64,000 nt of DNA. Origin: Stomoxys calcitrans. Taxonomy: Eukaryota > Arthropoda > Insecta > Diptera > Muscidae. The stretch is from contig NC_081555.1 in NCBI RefSeq assembly GCF_963082655.1, positions 174,939,896-175,003,895 of the forward strand. The letters run 5' to 3'. The notes under the pieces were generated by a model. That model did no database searches and was not told the DNA's origin. It saw nothing but the letters and a program-made list of their open reading frames with translations. The translations under genes and the position numbers were made by a program. Below, piece after piece: positions 52,086 through 63,110 of the stretch; position 1 is the stretch's first letter, and each line of letters opens with the position of its first letter.

Positions 52086-52629
52086 TTAATTTTAAATCTT
52101 GCCCATTTGCAAAAGTTGGGGATTTTAACCACGTGCCATGCACTGGGTGTATACTACAGTTGTCATGCCTTTATAATGCCATATGGTGTTGTAGTCTGGT
52201 GGACGGCGCTTCAAAAGTCCTTTTCAATGGTATGTATGTACACTCAGAGAAATTTTTTAGCAACAACAGAAAATTGTTTGCTGCAAAAGCAAAAAGCTTG
52301 CTCAAAATTTATTATTATACAATAGGTGATTGAAATATAAAATCGGACACTTCTCGAAATAATTTTTTTATCTCTTATTAAATCAATGGAAACACACACT
52401 TTCAATGAAATTTTCTCTACAGACAAAAATTTTAATAATTTTTTTCCTGAATACAAAACTTTAATAAATTCTTTCTGAATAGAAAATGTCTATGAAATTT
52501 TCTATAAACTTTCTCTACACATAAAAAATGCATTACTTTTAATACCAAACTGTGATTGGCTTTAGCACCAATTCGAGATTGTTTTTAATACCACTCTCAT
52601 TATCACTTGAAAATGGCATTCCCTAATGA
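52086..52629. other. Intergenic DNA
   Basis: AT-rich; 52380-52530 has iterated AAATTTTCTCTACAGACAAA-like text. Nothing coding. Confidence 0.45.
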
Positions 52630-53271
52630 ATTAAAAACAAGTAAAAGCGTGCTAAGTTCGGCCGGGCCGAATCTTATATACCCTTCACCATGGATCGCAT
52701 TTGTCGAGTTCTTTTCCCGGCATCTCTTCTTAGGCAAAAAAGGATATAAGAAAAGAGTTGCTCTGCTATTAAAACGATATCAAGATATGGTCCGGTTCGG
52801 ACCACAATTAAATTATATGTTGGAGACCTGTGTAAAATTTCAGCCAATTCGTATAAGAATTGCGCCCATTGGGACTCACGAAGTAAAATAGAGAGAACGA
52901 TTTATATGGGATCTGTATCGGGCTATAGACCGATTCAGACCATAATAAACACGTTTGTTGATGGTCATGAGAGGATCCATCGTACAAAATTTCAGGCATA
53001 TCGGATAATAATTGCGACCTCTAGGGGTCAAGAAGTCAAGATCCCAGATCGGTTTATATGGCTTTACTCCTTCGAAAGTTAGCGTGCTTTCGACAGACAG
53101 ACGGACGGACGGACGGACGGACAGACGGACGGACATGGCTAGATCGACATAAAATTTCACGACGATCAAGAATATATATACTTTATGGGGTCTCAGACGA
53201 ATATTTCGAGTAGTTACAAACAGAATTACGAAATTAGTATACCCCCCATCTTATGGCGGAGGGTATAAAAA
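52630..53271 (-). mobile_element. DINE-1-like element, near-identical to 404-2089 but without the 153-bp array
   Basis: From AAAACAAGTAAAAGCGTGC to AGATCGGTTTATATGG (53058) it follows 404-830 with about ten changes. It then jumps to CTTTACTCCTTCGAAAGTTA, which corresponds to 1845, and continues to the left end GGCGGAGGGTATAAAAA. The GGAC microsatellite is also shorter (53097-53135). Confidence 0.85.
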
Positions 53272-53297
53272 CACCATTATAAAAAATTTTAATGTTG

Positions 53298-54058
53298 TTA
53301 TACCCACCACCGTAGGATAGAGGGTATATTCATTTAGTCATTCCGTTTGCAACACATCGAAATATCAATTTCCGACCCTACAAAGTATATATATTTCGGA
53401 TCATCGTAAAAGTCTAAGACGATTTAACGATGTCCGTGTGTCTGTCAGTCCGTCCGTTGTAATCACAATTGAGATATTGAGCTGAAATTTGGCGCAGATA
53501 CGTCTTTCTGATGTACGCTGGTTATGTTCTTGAACTGGCCAAATCGGACCATATTTGGATATAGCTGCTATATAAACCGATTTTCCTATAAACGGTATAA
53601 TGCTCATAAAAACTTTATTTTTCATCCGATTTTGATGAAATTTAAAAATGAGTAGTTTAAAGCTTGCCGACATCTGGCCCAAATATGGTCCAGATCGGAC
53701 TTTATTTAGATATAGCTACCATATAGACCGATCTCCCGATAAAGTGTCTGAAGACCATAAAAGCTTTATTTAATACCCGATTTCGCTGAAATTTAAAACA
53801 GTGGGTTATTTTAAGGTCCCCGACATCTGACCAAAATATGGCTCAGACCGGACTATATTTAGATATAGCTGTCATATAGACCGATCTGCCGATAAAGGGC
53901 CTGAAGGCCATAAAAGCTTTATTTACTAGCCGATTTCGCTGAAATTTAAAAAAGTAGGTTATTTTAAGCCTCCCAAAATATGTTTCAGATCGGACTACGT
54001 TTAGATAAAGCTGCCATATAGACCGATCGGCCGAACTTAATGCCTTTTTATTTGTTTT
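53298..54058 (+). mobile_element. DINE-1-like element, 0.76 kb
   Basis: The left end is TATACCCACCACCGTAGG, then GAGGGTATATTCATTTAG and TTTCCGACCCTACAAAG. Three internal units follow (ATATAGCTGTCATATAGACC). The right end is degenerate (GATCGGCCGAACTTAATGCC). Confidence 0.75.
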
Positions 54059-54274
54059 TATTTCGTTTTGGTATGTGAAATAATTAAATAAACGATGTTA
54101 TATCTTGCCCAATCTCGATTAATTTAGTTCAGAAATTGATCCATTGATTACTTCATGTGGTATTAAATGAATACCAAATGGTATTAAAATAATGTGAATA
54201 AAATAATACCAACAGGTTTTGTTAAAGTATAGTCTTTTTACTATTAGTATAGGAACTAGCCTTTGTTGCACTTA

Positions 54275-54345
54275 TTTATACCCATCGCAATAGGATGAGG
54301 GCATAATATCCTCATCATTCCGTTTGTAACACGCTCGATTAATGT
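54275..54345 (+). mobile_element. DINE-1-like left-end remnant
   Basis: TATACCCATCGCAATAGG and CATCATTCCGTTTGTAACAC match the left end; nothing further follows. Confidence 0.55.
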
Positions 54346-55119
54346 TGCACAAATACTTCTTATACAGTTAGTTGGGATTTATTAATATGACATCTCATAT
54401 CATTATTTGGATTCTGCCTTTATAGAGCAAACTACAAAGAACAAATGTGATCCATCCATCGAGAGAGGGGTGGACTCCACAACTTCTTGGTCTAAAGAAG
54501 GGTTGCAAAAAGCTCTTTAACAGGGCGAAAGCCACATGGGCTGACCTAAGAAAATACAAGGACGAATTGAAATAGGCTCAGAATAAATCCTAGGTGGAAT
54601 GCTGGTGCTTCGTGTAGGAGATGCATCTCAGGCCTCTAAGCTAAAGAAGATCCTATCCTCGAAACCTATAACGGTAGAATACATTCTAAGAGATTCAGAG
54701 AATGTATGGAAAATCTTTAATGAGGAGACACTGGAACATTTCGTCGAAACACTTTGTCCCGGGAAACTCTCTTACGGACAACGTGTCGCCAGAAGAGCTT
54801 GTTACTGATATGAATTCTTTGGAGGTTGTTGGGGAAATTGTGTCTGAGTCGAAAGCCCTTTGGGCGATAAAAGGTTTCGACTCCTTTAATATATCGCCAG
54901 GTTCTGATAATATATCGTCAGTTGAAGATATACTCTGTTCGCACCACTATGTTATGTACCTGTGGGATGGAGGGACACCAAAAAAGAAGACAAAATAACT
55001 ACTAGACTAATATTTAAGCCTTTAAAAAAAACGTACGCCTTAAATTGGAAAAAAGCATTTTAATATGTAGCAAGTGCTTCACTGTTATTTCGATGATTAA
55101 AAATCTTATATGATTTCAT

Positions 55120-55315
55120 GCAAAAGCTAACAATTTTAAATTTAATATCAGCAGGCAGTGTTTGCTGATATCAGCAGGCTAATTTCTCTGGGAGTGCATC
55201 GCAGCCGCACTGAGCAAAAACCAACAATTTTTAATTTAATATCAGCAAACAGCGTTTGCTAATATTAGCCGGCTAATTTCTCTGGGAGTGCATAGCAGCC
55301 GCACTGAGGACCACA
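55120..55315. repeat. 103-bp tandem duplication with embedded hairpins
   Basis: AACAATTTTAAATTTAATATC, then GGCTAATTTCTCTGGGAGTG and CAGCCGCACTGAG, occur twice. Copy 1 has ATATCAGCA and TGCTGATAT arms (55145-55171); copy 2 has AGCAAAC and GTTTGCT arms. Confidence 0.75.
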
Positions 55316-55935
55316 TCATCTTATACACAGAATTTAATGCTACTCGTAAAGCTTCCAGATATTGTGGCTAGACAAATTGCTGTAACCATTGCTATGGGGC
55401 TAAGGGAGCTTTCTCTTTCGTCATGCGACAGCTACGGACACTGTGTTATCCTTGATACAATGTCCAATGATCCAGGCAAGGTGGACTATTGTACTCTGAA
55501 GAACTTAGACTAGTCATATCGATAAAGTTACCTGACCACTGTAATGTGTCTCAAGCAGAGATCCTTGCAATTAACTAAGTGGCCAAATGGGTAAAATATA
55601 ATGTCATAACGACGATTGGCATATTTATCTACTCAGACAGGCAGGTAGCCATTAAATCTCTGGGGAAAATAGTTCTGAAGTCAAAACCGCCCTCAACTGT
55701 CGCAGATCTTTCAACGAGATGGCTGAACTGTTCAATATTCACCTATTCTAGGTGCCAAGCCCCAGAAATTGTAAAGCAGACGAGATTGCGAGACTAGCAA
55801 CTACCTTACACACTCCGGGGTAACTGGCATTTGTGGGTGTGCCTCTAGCAATATGTAAGCTAAGTCTTCAGAATCAGTCCCGAAGGTCAAGGAATGGCAA
55901 ATGGTTACAAAATGCGAGTTGTGTGACCCAATCTA

Positions 55936-56027
55936 GGCCACCGTAGCGCAGAGGTTAGCATGTCTGCCTATGACAAGAACATCGTAAAAATTTTCAGCGT
56001 TGATTATCCCCTTACTAATGCTGGCTG
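55936..56027 (+). mobile_element. SINE head fragment
   Basis: GGCCACCGTAGCGCAGAGGT starts it. The B-box segment is deleted (CTATGACAAGAACATCG) and it stops at AATGCTGG, where the next copy begins. Confidence 0.8.
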
Positions 56028-56029
56028 GA

Positions 56030-56338
56030 GGCCACCGTAGCGCACAGGTAAGCATGTCCGCCTATGACGCTGAACGCCTGGGTTCGAATCCTGGCAAGAC
56101 CATCAGAAAAATTTTCAGCGGTGGTTTTCTCCTCCTAATGTTGCAACATTTGTGAGGTACTATGCCATGTAAATGTACTCTCCAAAGAGGTGTCGCACTG
56201 CGGCACGCCGTCCGGTCTCGGCTATAAAAAGGAGGCCCCTTACCATTGAGCTTAAACTTAAATCGGACTGCACTCATTGATATGTGAGAAATTTGCCCCT
56301 GTTCCTTAGTGAAATGTTCATGGGCAAAATTTGCATTT
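56030..56338 (+). mobile_element. tRNA-headed SINE, full length
   Basis: GGCCACCGTAGCGCACAGGT, a perfect GGTTCGAATCC B box, the complete body and the tail GTTCATGGGCAAAATTTGC. Confidence 0.9.
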
Positions 56339-56535
56339 GGAATGCTGGCTACATTCGGATGTACTATGCCATGTAAAAACTTCTCCCCAAATATGTGTCG
56401 CACTGCGGCACGCCATTCGTTCGGCTATAAAAAGGAGGTCCCTTATCATTGAGCTTAAACTTGAATCGGACAGCACTCGTTGTGAGAGGTTTGCCCCATT
56501 ATTTAATAGAATGTTTATGGGCAAATTTGCAATCT
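56339..56535 (+). mobile_element. SINE body-and-tail fragment
   Basis: GGAATGCTGGCTACATTCGG to ATGTTTATGGGCAAATTTGC. The head is missing; it is joined to the tail of the previous copy. Confidence 0.8.
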
Positions 56536-56870
56536 AGATTTTAAGAGGTCTACCGCTTTGCCGGAACAGTGACGTTGTGTCTGAGAACCATTGTGTCCCT
56601 TACAACAGGTCACTTTCTGAACGGAAAACTAGTTTAGAAGTTTGCAAATATCAACTTATGCGGATGCGGTGCGAATGTCGAGGAAGAAGATACTATAGAA
56701 CATCTGCTATATGTGTGTCCCGCATTCAGAAGTCAGAAGGAGGCTTGTCTGATCTATGCGATGTAAACATTCCCAGTTGTTAGACTTTTTAAAGCGATCT
56801 GTATAGATCAACGGTATGAACTAGAAGGCATCTTCCTTTCCCTATTCCTGTCACATAAACCTAACCTAAC

Positions 56871-57192
56871 CTACTTGTTTATTATATATCAAAAAAAAAT
56901 TGTAAAAGTTCGTTGCAAATTGTCCCTTAATCAATACAAATCAATACAACACAGCAAACCCAACAACTAGTACACCTACCTACTTTCTCCACCAATCACA
57001 AACACTTACATCAATTGATAAGATACTCACAGTCATGTAAAAAGTGGATTTCAAAAAGAAAAAGTCTGTCTATCTCTTTTGACTATGGGGATTATTAATA
57101 AAGTATGGGCAATAAATTGTTATCTTTAGCAAAATCCAGTTAAATAGTCCCTCACTTTGATTCAACATTTCATGATATATTAAAGACGAGAA
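56871..57192. other. Upstream region of protease J
   Basis: AT-rich. It holds the GATA-type site described for J and no frames of interest. Confidence 0.45.
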
Positions 57193-57200
57193 TATAAAAA
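57017..57200 (+). promoter_or_regulatory. Promoter of protease J
   Basis: AATTGATAAGATACTC (GATAAG at 57017-57022) lies about 215 bp before the start codon. TATAAAAA at 57193-57200 lies 35-42 bp before it. Confidence 0.65.
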
Positions 57201-57222
57201 CCAGAGAATTATTAGAAAATAA

Positions 57223-58062
<840 letters not shown>

Positions 58063-58109
58063 TGCCAAAGAGATTACTGGGAAAAATATGTGTGAATAAA
58101 ACTTGCGAT

Positions 58110-58640
58110 GTAAATTATTGGTTTTTTCAAGATTTTTTTTTTTTTTTTTGAAAGAATTTGTTTTAAAGCATTTTACTCTAATGACAAAATTTCAATGAAA
58201 AAAGTTTATTTGTTTATTTGTTTATTTGTCTTTTGAGAAAAATTATTGAAATTGTTTCTTCAGTCAAAATTTCATTTAAATTTTGTCTGAAGAAAAGGTA
58301 TTATTGAAATCTCTACAGGAAAAATTTCATTGACATTTTAAAAAAAATTGAAAAATTTCATTAAAATTTTGTCTTTAGTAAAAATTTTATTGAAATTTTG
58401 TCTTTTGGGAAAATTTCGCTAAAAATCTACCAAAATCGAAATGGGCCGTCCATCCGCCCAAACCCTTAAAGTTGTTAGGAAATTCTACCAAATTTGGTAC
58501 CAAATGCCCAAACGGCAACACTGCCCCCAAGCCCATTGTTCTTAAGCTCGATATCATATTTTCTGAAATAATATTCTTTTAACTCTTCATAAAGAATTTA
58601 AAAATTTATTAGGTCCTTTAGGAGCTAATGGATCTACCAT
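58110..58640. repeat. AT-rich degenerate repeat
   Basis: ATTTCATTGAAATTTTGTC-like phrases recur roughly every 35-45 bp between 58180 and 58420. Each has an internal AAATTTCA/TGAAATTT dyad. The remainder to 58640 is unassigned. Confidence 0.55.
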
Positions 58641-59215
58641 CCATGTACCATAAACTTGCAGGCAGCATTGCCTGAATTCCGTCCATCCAAGTTGGCGTCG
58701 CTTGCATTAGTGCCACGCATTTGATCTCAAGTGTAATTTTAGGTATTCGATCCAAAATAGTTGCCCCATCGCCTTAAGCCTCTCAGCCGCATACTTAATC
58801 TGTATATCTGTTGGCTGGGTGTACAGAATAGTTTCTAGTGCCGTGGTAGGCGTGGTACTCACCGTCCTGTCTATATCAAGACTACATATTCTCTGAACCT
58901 TATGTTGCACTTTTTATAGGATATAGGTCTGATCACGTTCTTGTAGAGCCAGTGAACTATCCTCGCTTTCAGACCCCATACGGAACCTACGGCCAGTCTA
59001 CATACGCTCTTAAATGTTACACTTCCAGTTCGGTCTCCTATTCAAGATCACTTCTAAATATTTGTCCTTGCCGGATGTCGACATCTTTATGTCAAATTGG
59101 CTTACCTTTGTCTTTTCCATGAAAGGACAGATTTCTGTCTTCTACAGGTAAAAATTCACCCCCTAGTTCTAGCCCAGTCGTATCCCACCTCCAAGACTCT
59201 TTTGGCCTTATTCTT
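58640..59215 (-). pseudogene. Fragment of the non-LTR family at 29.9-32.5 kb
   Basis: The minus-strand frame 58910-58707 (QHKVQRICSLDIDRTVSTTP, ALETILYTQPTDIQIK) corresponds to the RT thumb of the copy at 31348-31040. Flanking text such as TTGTAGAGCCAGTGAACTAT and CTAGTTCTAGCCCAGTCG supports it. Both ends are missing. Confidence 0.7.
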
Positions 59216-59426
59216 CTTGTTTTTTTTTTAAATTTCATTAAAATTTTGTTTTTGGAAAAATTTTTTCCTTGAAACAACTTTTATTTAAATTTAGTCTTTA
59301 GGGCAAATTTCCTTCAAAGTTGGTGTTTAGCAAATAATTTCATTAAAATTCAAGCTAAATTATTTAAAAGGCTTTACAGTCCATAAGATTGAGTTAGAGG
59401 GCAATTAGTTTTATTATTTAATATTT

Positions 59427-60263
59427 TTAATTGTTCATTTGTTCCACAATCCATTTATGGTTGGAAGCCACACTAGTAAAGATAACGGGCAAAAAGCTAC
59501 CACACTCCTCAAGTACTGCAGCAGCAATGCCCACCAATTTTCCTTCATAAACAGCTGGACCACCAAAGTCACCACGACAAATGCCATTCTTGCGGGGATG
59601 TTCCAGGCAAATGACATCGGGATTAGTGCGACCCAAAGTTCGGGCACATTGTGCAGAATCCATGACAGAGGCATCATTGATTTATAAGGTACGATACATA
59701 TTTTCCTCACCTTCCTTGGTGCGACCCCAACCGGAAATTTCCACATCAGCATAAATAGGAGGATTACTTTCAGCCAATGGAATGGCTTGAATGTAATCGG
59801 AGAAGACCAAAGGCTTAGAAAGTTTCAGCAAGGCAATGCCAGTGGTCAAATCATTATAGTTGGGATTGATGGTGATTTCTTCTACGGTGATGCGGGAACC
59901 ACCGGTATAGAGATCGGTGGTACCGGCACTAATCGTGAACAGTTGGGGAGGCCAACTAAAAATACAGAAAAGAGAAACTTAATAAAATCCTTTGGCAGGG
60001 AAGGGAATGTAAAGGTATGATCCCTTTTCTTATTCCACTCACGGTCTATCACTGCCAGCAGAGCACACGCAAAGCAATGCAGTCAAGGCGTAGCGTTCAC
60101 TTAGGATGGCAGCTCCACAATTGTACGATCCACCAATAGAGAGGGCAGCCTGATAAGGTATTTGCCCTAAAACAGCATCATCTCCACCTACTATGCGGGC
60201 CTGAGGAGCAGCCCATGCAAAGGCAATCAAACCCAGAGTTAACAAGGCGGTAAAAGCTTTCAT
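59427..60263 (-). pseudogene. Protease K: serine protease homolog with all triad residues lost and an in-frame stop
   Basis: Exon 1 is complement 60043-60263 and exon 2 complement 59427-59955, with an 87-bp intron (GTGAGT, TTTTTAG) in the conserved phase-2 position. The leader, a propeptide ending in Arg23 and mature IVGG are intact. TAAHC reads TALLC (His to Leu, residue 64). NDIALL reads TTGIALL (Asp to Gly, residue 113). GDSGGP reads GDFGGP (Ser to Phe). Asp226 of the pocket is Val. After residue 164 an in-frame TAA (complement 59682-59684) ends translation, yet the frame continues cleanly for 84 further codons to the normal stop. A single C-to-T change of a Gln codon would explain the TAA. 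Promoter and AATAAA (complement 59410-59415) look normal, so the loss of the frame is probably recent. Confidence 0.88.
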
Positions 60264-60333
60264 TTTTCCGAAATTTTAAACAATGAGCTTTGGATTTCAA
60301 ATAACAACTGCTAGGTTTTATCAACTTTTCAGT

Positions 60334-60503
60334 CTTTATATGCGATACTTGGTAAAACAAAGTTTTTGCGAGATTTATTCGCTTCAGACAAACAAAAATA
60401 TCAATAAGGCTACTTGATTATTTTATTCAATTTCATATTAGTCTCTTATCTGCTGACTTATTTCGGCAGGGTTTTTTTTTTTTGGGGTAGAAATTGTCTT
60501 ATC
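60334..60503 (-). promoter_or_regulatory. Promoter of protease K
   Basis: TATAAAG (complement 60334-60340) lies about 75 bp before the start codon. GATAAG sites lie at complement 60445-60450 and 60498-60503. Confidence 0.5.
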
Positions 60504-60944
60504 TTTCACACAGACCAAGAAATTTTTGCACAAATAGCTCTAGTAGGTTTTAAAAGAAAGTATGTATTTTAGGAATACATATACCTTCTCCCAGGAGAAA
60601 TGTACCACAACATGAAGTAATATTTTCTCGAGTCTTTACCACATCGATAATCAATAAAATGAAATATCTAGAATAGGTGATCAGTCGATTTTCAAAAAGC
60701 TACAATATATGTATTTGGCAATTGGTAAAAAGGACTCAGTTGAAATGGACCAACTGATCTGAACTAGTTCAAATTTTTCATTGCAGTGAACTATTTCAAT
60801 GGAACTAGTTCGGTGGCGGCCAATAAAACTTAGAAATCTACTCAAATTTGCGAAAAAAAATCAGTTTTGGCTACTTTATCCAAAAATTCAAAACTTCTTT
60901 TAAGCCAAAAATGATCTTGACGTTTTCGTCCATTGTGATACCAC
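60504..60944. other. Unassigned intergenic DNA
   Basis: AT-rich with no recognised repeats or frames. Confidence 0.4.
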
Positions 60945-63110
60945 AGGAACAGAAGAAGGAAGATGCCTTCTAGTTTCTACCGTTGAACCATCCAGATCGT
61001 TTTAAAAAGCCCAATAACTTGCGAATGTTCACATCCGCTAAATCAGACAGGTTCTCAAAGAAATGAGAAACTAAAGTGGAACTCCTTCTGACTCCTAGTG
61101 TGGGACACACACGCAGCAGATGTTCTATAATCTGTTCTTCTTCGTTGTCCTCACAGCTTCTGCAAAAGTCGCTGCTGGCAACCTTCAGTCCGTCAGCATG
61201 TTTTCCGATTAGACAGTGACCTGTCATCACGGACACAATGACTTACACGTCCGTTCTAGCCAATGATAGCAAAGCAGTAGACCTTTTCAAGTCTAGATTA
61301 GGCCACATATTTTTGGAATGCTCACAGCCTCCGGGCCTGATCCTGAAAACTTAGCTTACATGTCGCTGGAGGCATACGCACAGATTCAAGTATCCCTGGA
61401 ATGTGTAGGATAGTTCCTAGTCTCGCAAGCTCGTCCGCTTTACAATTCCCTGGGATATCTCTGTGACCCGGCACCCAGAACAGGTGAATTTTTAACTGAA
61501 CAGGAGCCATCTCGTTGATAGATCTGCGACAGTCGAGGGCGGTTTTTGTATTCAGAAATACGTTCTCCATTATACCAATCATCATAATGACATTATATCT
61601 TAGCCATTCCACCACTTCCTTAATTGCAAGGATCTCTGCTTGAAACACACTGCAGTGGTCAGGTAGCCTTTTCGTTATGACCAGTTCTAGATATTTAGAG
61701 TACACCCCAAAGCCCTCTCTGTCGTTAAGTTCCGTATACAAGTCTATGTAACTTCTGTTACCAGGGATATCGTAGTTTCAATCGGTTCTATCAGCAATAG
61801 TGGTACTGTAATTTTAAAAAAAGTGGGTGTAATCCACAGTGTCCGTAGCCGCCACATGACCAATAAAAAGCTCCCTTAACCTCACGGCAGTGGTCGCTGC
61901 AATTTGGGTAGCCGCAATGTCCAGAGGCATAAGATGTACCATTAAATTCAGTGCATCATATGGTATCGTCCTCAGTGCGGCTGTGATGCACAACCAAGCC
62001 ATCATTTGGATCCGGTTAAGTATTGAGCAGTAGGTGGATTTTTGAAGCGCCGTCCACCAGACCACAACACCATATAGAGTGGCCTTTCTTGCCCTTTCCA
62101 AAATGTTGAATTTGAAGTTAAATTTCCTGTCCAGCAAAACACCTAGGTATTTTGCGCTTTCTGTAAATGGAACATTCTCTCCACCCAAGGAGACAGGTAC
62201 CTATGTAGGCAACTTATATCTCCTGCTGAAAAGATCTATTTCTGTCTTGCACGGATTTATGCATAGACCACTTTGCTGTTGCACGCAAAGCTTCTTGAAG
62301 TATATCTCTTAGAGTGCTGAGAAACTTTCCCTTAACCGCAATTGCCACGTCATCAGCATTCACGACCACCTTTACGCCTTTTTCTTCCAGAGACAATAAT
62401 ATATTGTTAATGGCTATATTCCAAAGTAGAGGAGACATTACACTTCCGTGAGGTGTTCCTTTGCTGACCCATCTTTTTAGATTCACAGATCTTAAGCCTG
62501 CCGTAATGCATCTTTTAGTAAGTAAGTTATTAATAAACTTTCTTACGGTAAAGTTGATGCCAAGAAACTCGAACTCCTTCAGGATTGACGTCGGTGTTAC
62601 ATTATTGAAAGCATCTTCAATGTCAAGAAATGCTACCGTTGTATATTCCTTGACAGCGAGAGAACCCTCTATGTAGCCGACTAGGTCCTGAAGGGTTGTT
62701 TCAGTGGATTTGCCTTTACTATATGCATGCTGCTGCTGCGACAGGTGATCTCCATGGATCTGTGCCCAAAAATATGTTTCTATCAACCTTTTAAGAGTCT
62801 TCAGCATAAAGGATGTCAGACCAAGAGGGCGAAAATCTTTCAATTTCGTGTGGTAGGGTTTCCCTGCTTTCGAAATGAAAATGACCTTTGTGTCTGTCCA
62901 TTCCACAGGTATATATAACATCCTGATGCAAGCAGAGTATATCGCCCTAAGCCAGGGAACCAGTCCATCAGACGCAGTTTGTAATTCAACCGGTAACACA
63001 TCATCAGTGCCTGGCGACTTAAAGGAGTCGAAACTTCTTATGGCCCAAAGGATTTTCGGCTCAGACACAATTTCCCTAATAGCCTCCGACGAATGCATAT
63101 ATATAGTTTG
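60945..63110 (-). pseudogene. RNase H-bearing non-LTR retrotransposon, 5'-truncated, RT domain open
   Basis: Minus-strand frames in order are as follows. 63098-62214 (294 codons) is the reverse transcriptase: fingers KDFRPLGLTSFMLKTL, motif A FLDIEDAFNN, motif B GTPHGSVMSPLLWN and motif C NADDVAI. The Asp pair is present, but Tyr/Phe before ADD is Asn and the usual QGG of motif B is HGS. 62188-61814 is the thumb (SAKYLGVLLDRK). 61741-61322 is RNase H (FQAEILAIKEV, VPGHRDIPGNCKADELAR). 61236-60970 is the C-terminal Cys region. RNase H after RT fits the I superfamily. The endonuclease and ORF1 are absent, and stops separate the frames, so it is dead. Confidence 0.85.

Larger units (their letters stand above)
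54400..56870 (+). pseudogene. Decayed RNase H-bearing non-LTR retrotransposon, interrupted by SINEs
   Basis: Pieces correspond to the minus-strand element at 60945-63110. 54599-54998 has VSPEELVTDM and SESKALWAIKGFDSF, the stretch just before RT fingers. 55330-55510 has IARQIAVTIAMGLREL. 55579-55797 is an RNase H piece (AKWVKYNVITTIGIF). 56540-56830 is the C-terminal region (EEDTIEHLLYVCPAF). The central RT domain is deleted between about 54950 and 55320. The 3' end matches the other copy through CTAGAAGGCATCTTCC. Confidence 0.7.

Noticed and set aside
59682..59684. Programmed stop-codon readthrough in protease K
   Set aside because: TAA is the least leaky stop and no readthrough context was seen; nonsense mutation or sequencing error is simpler, although the clean downstream frame keeps the question open.
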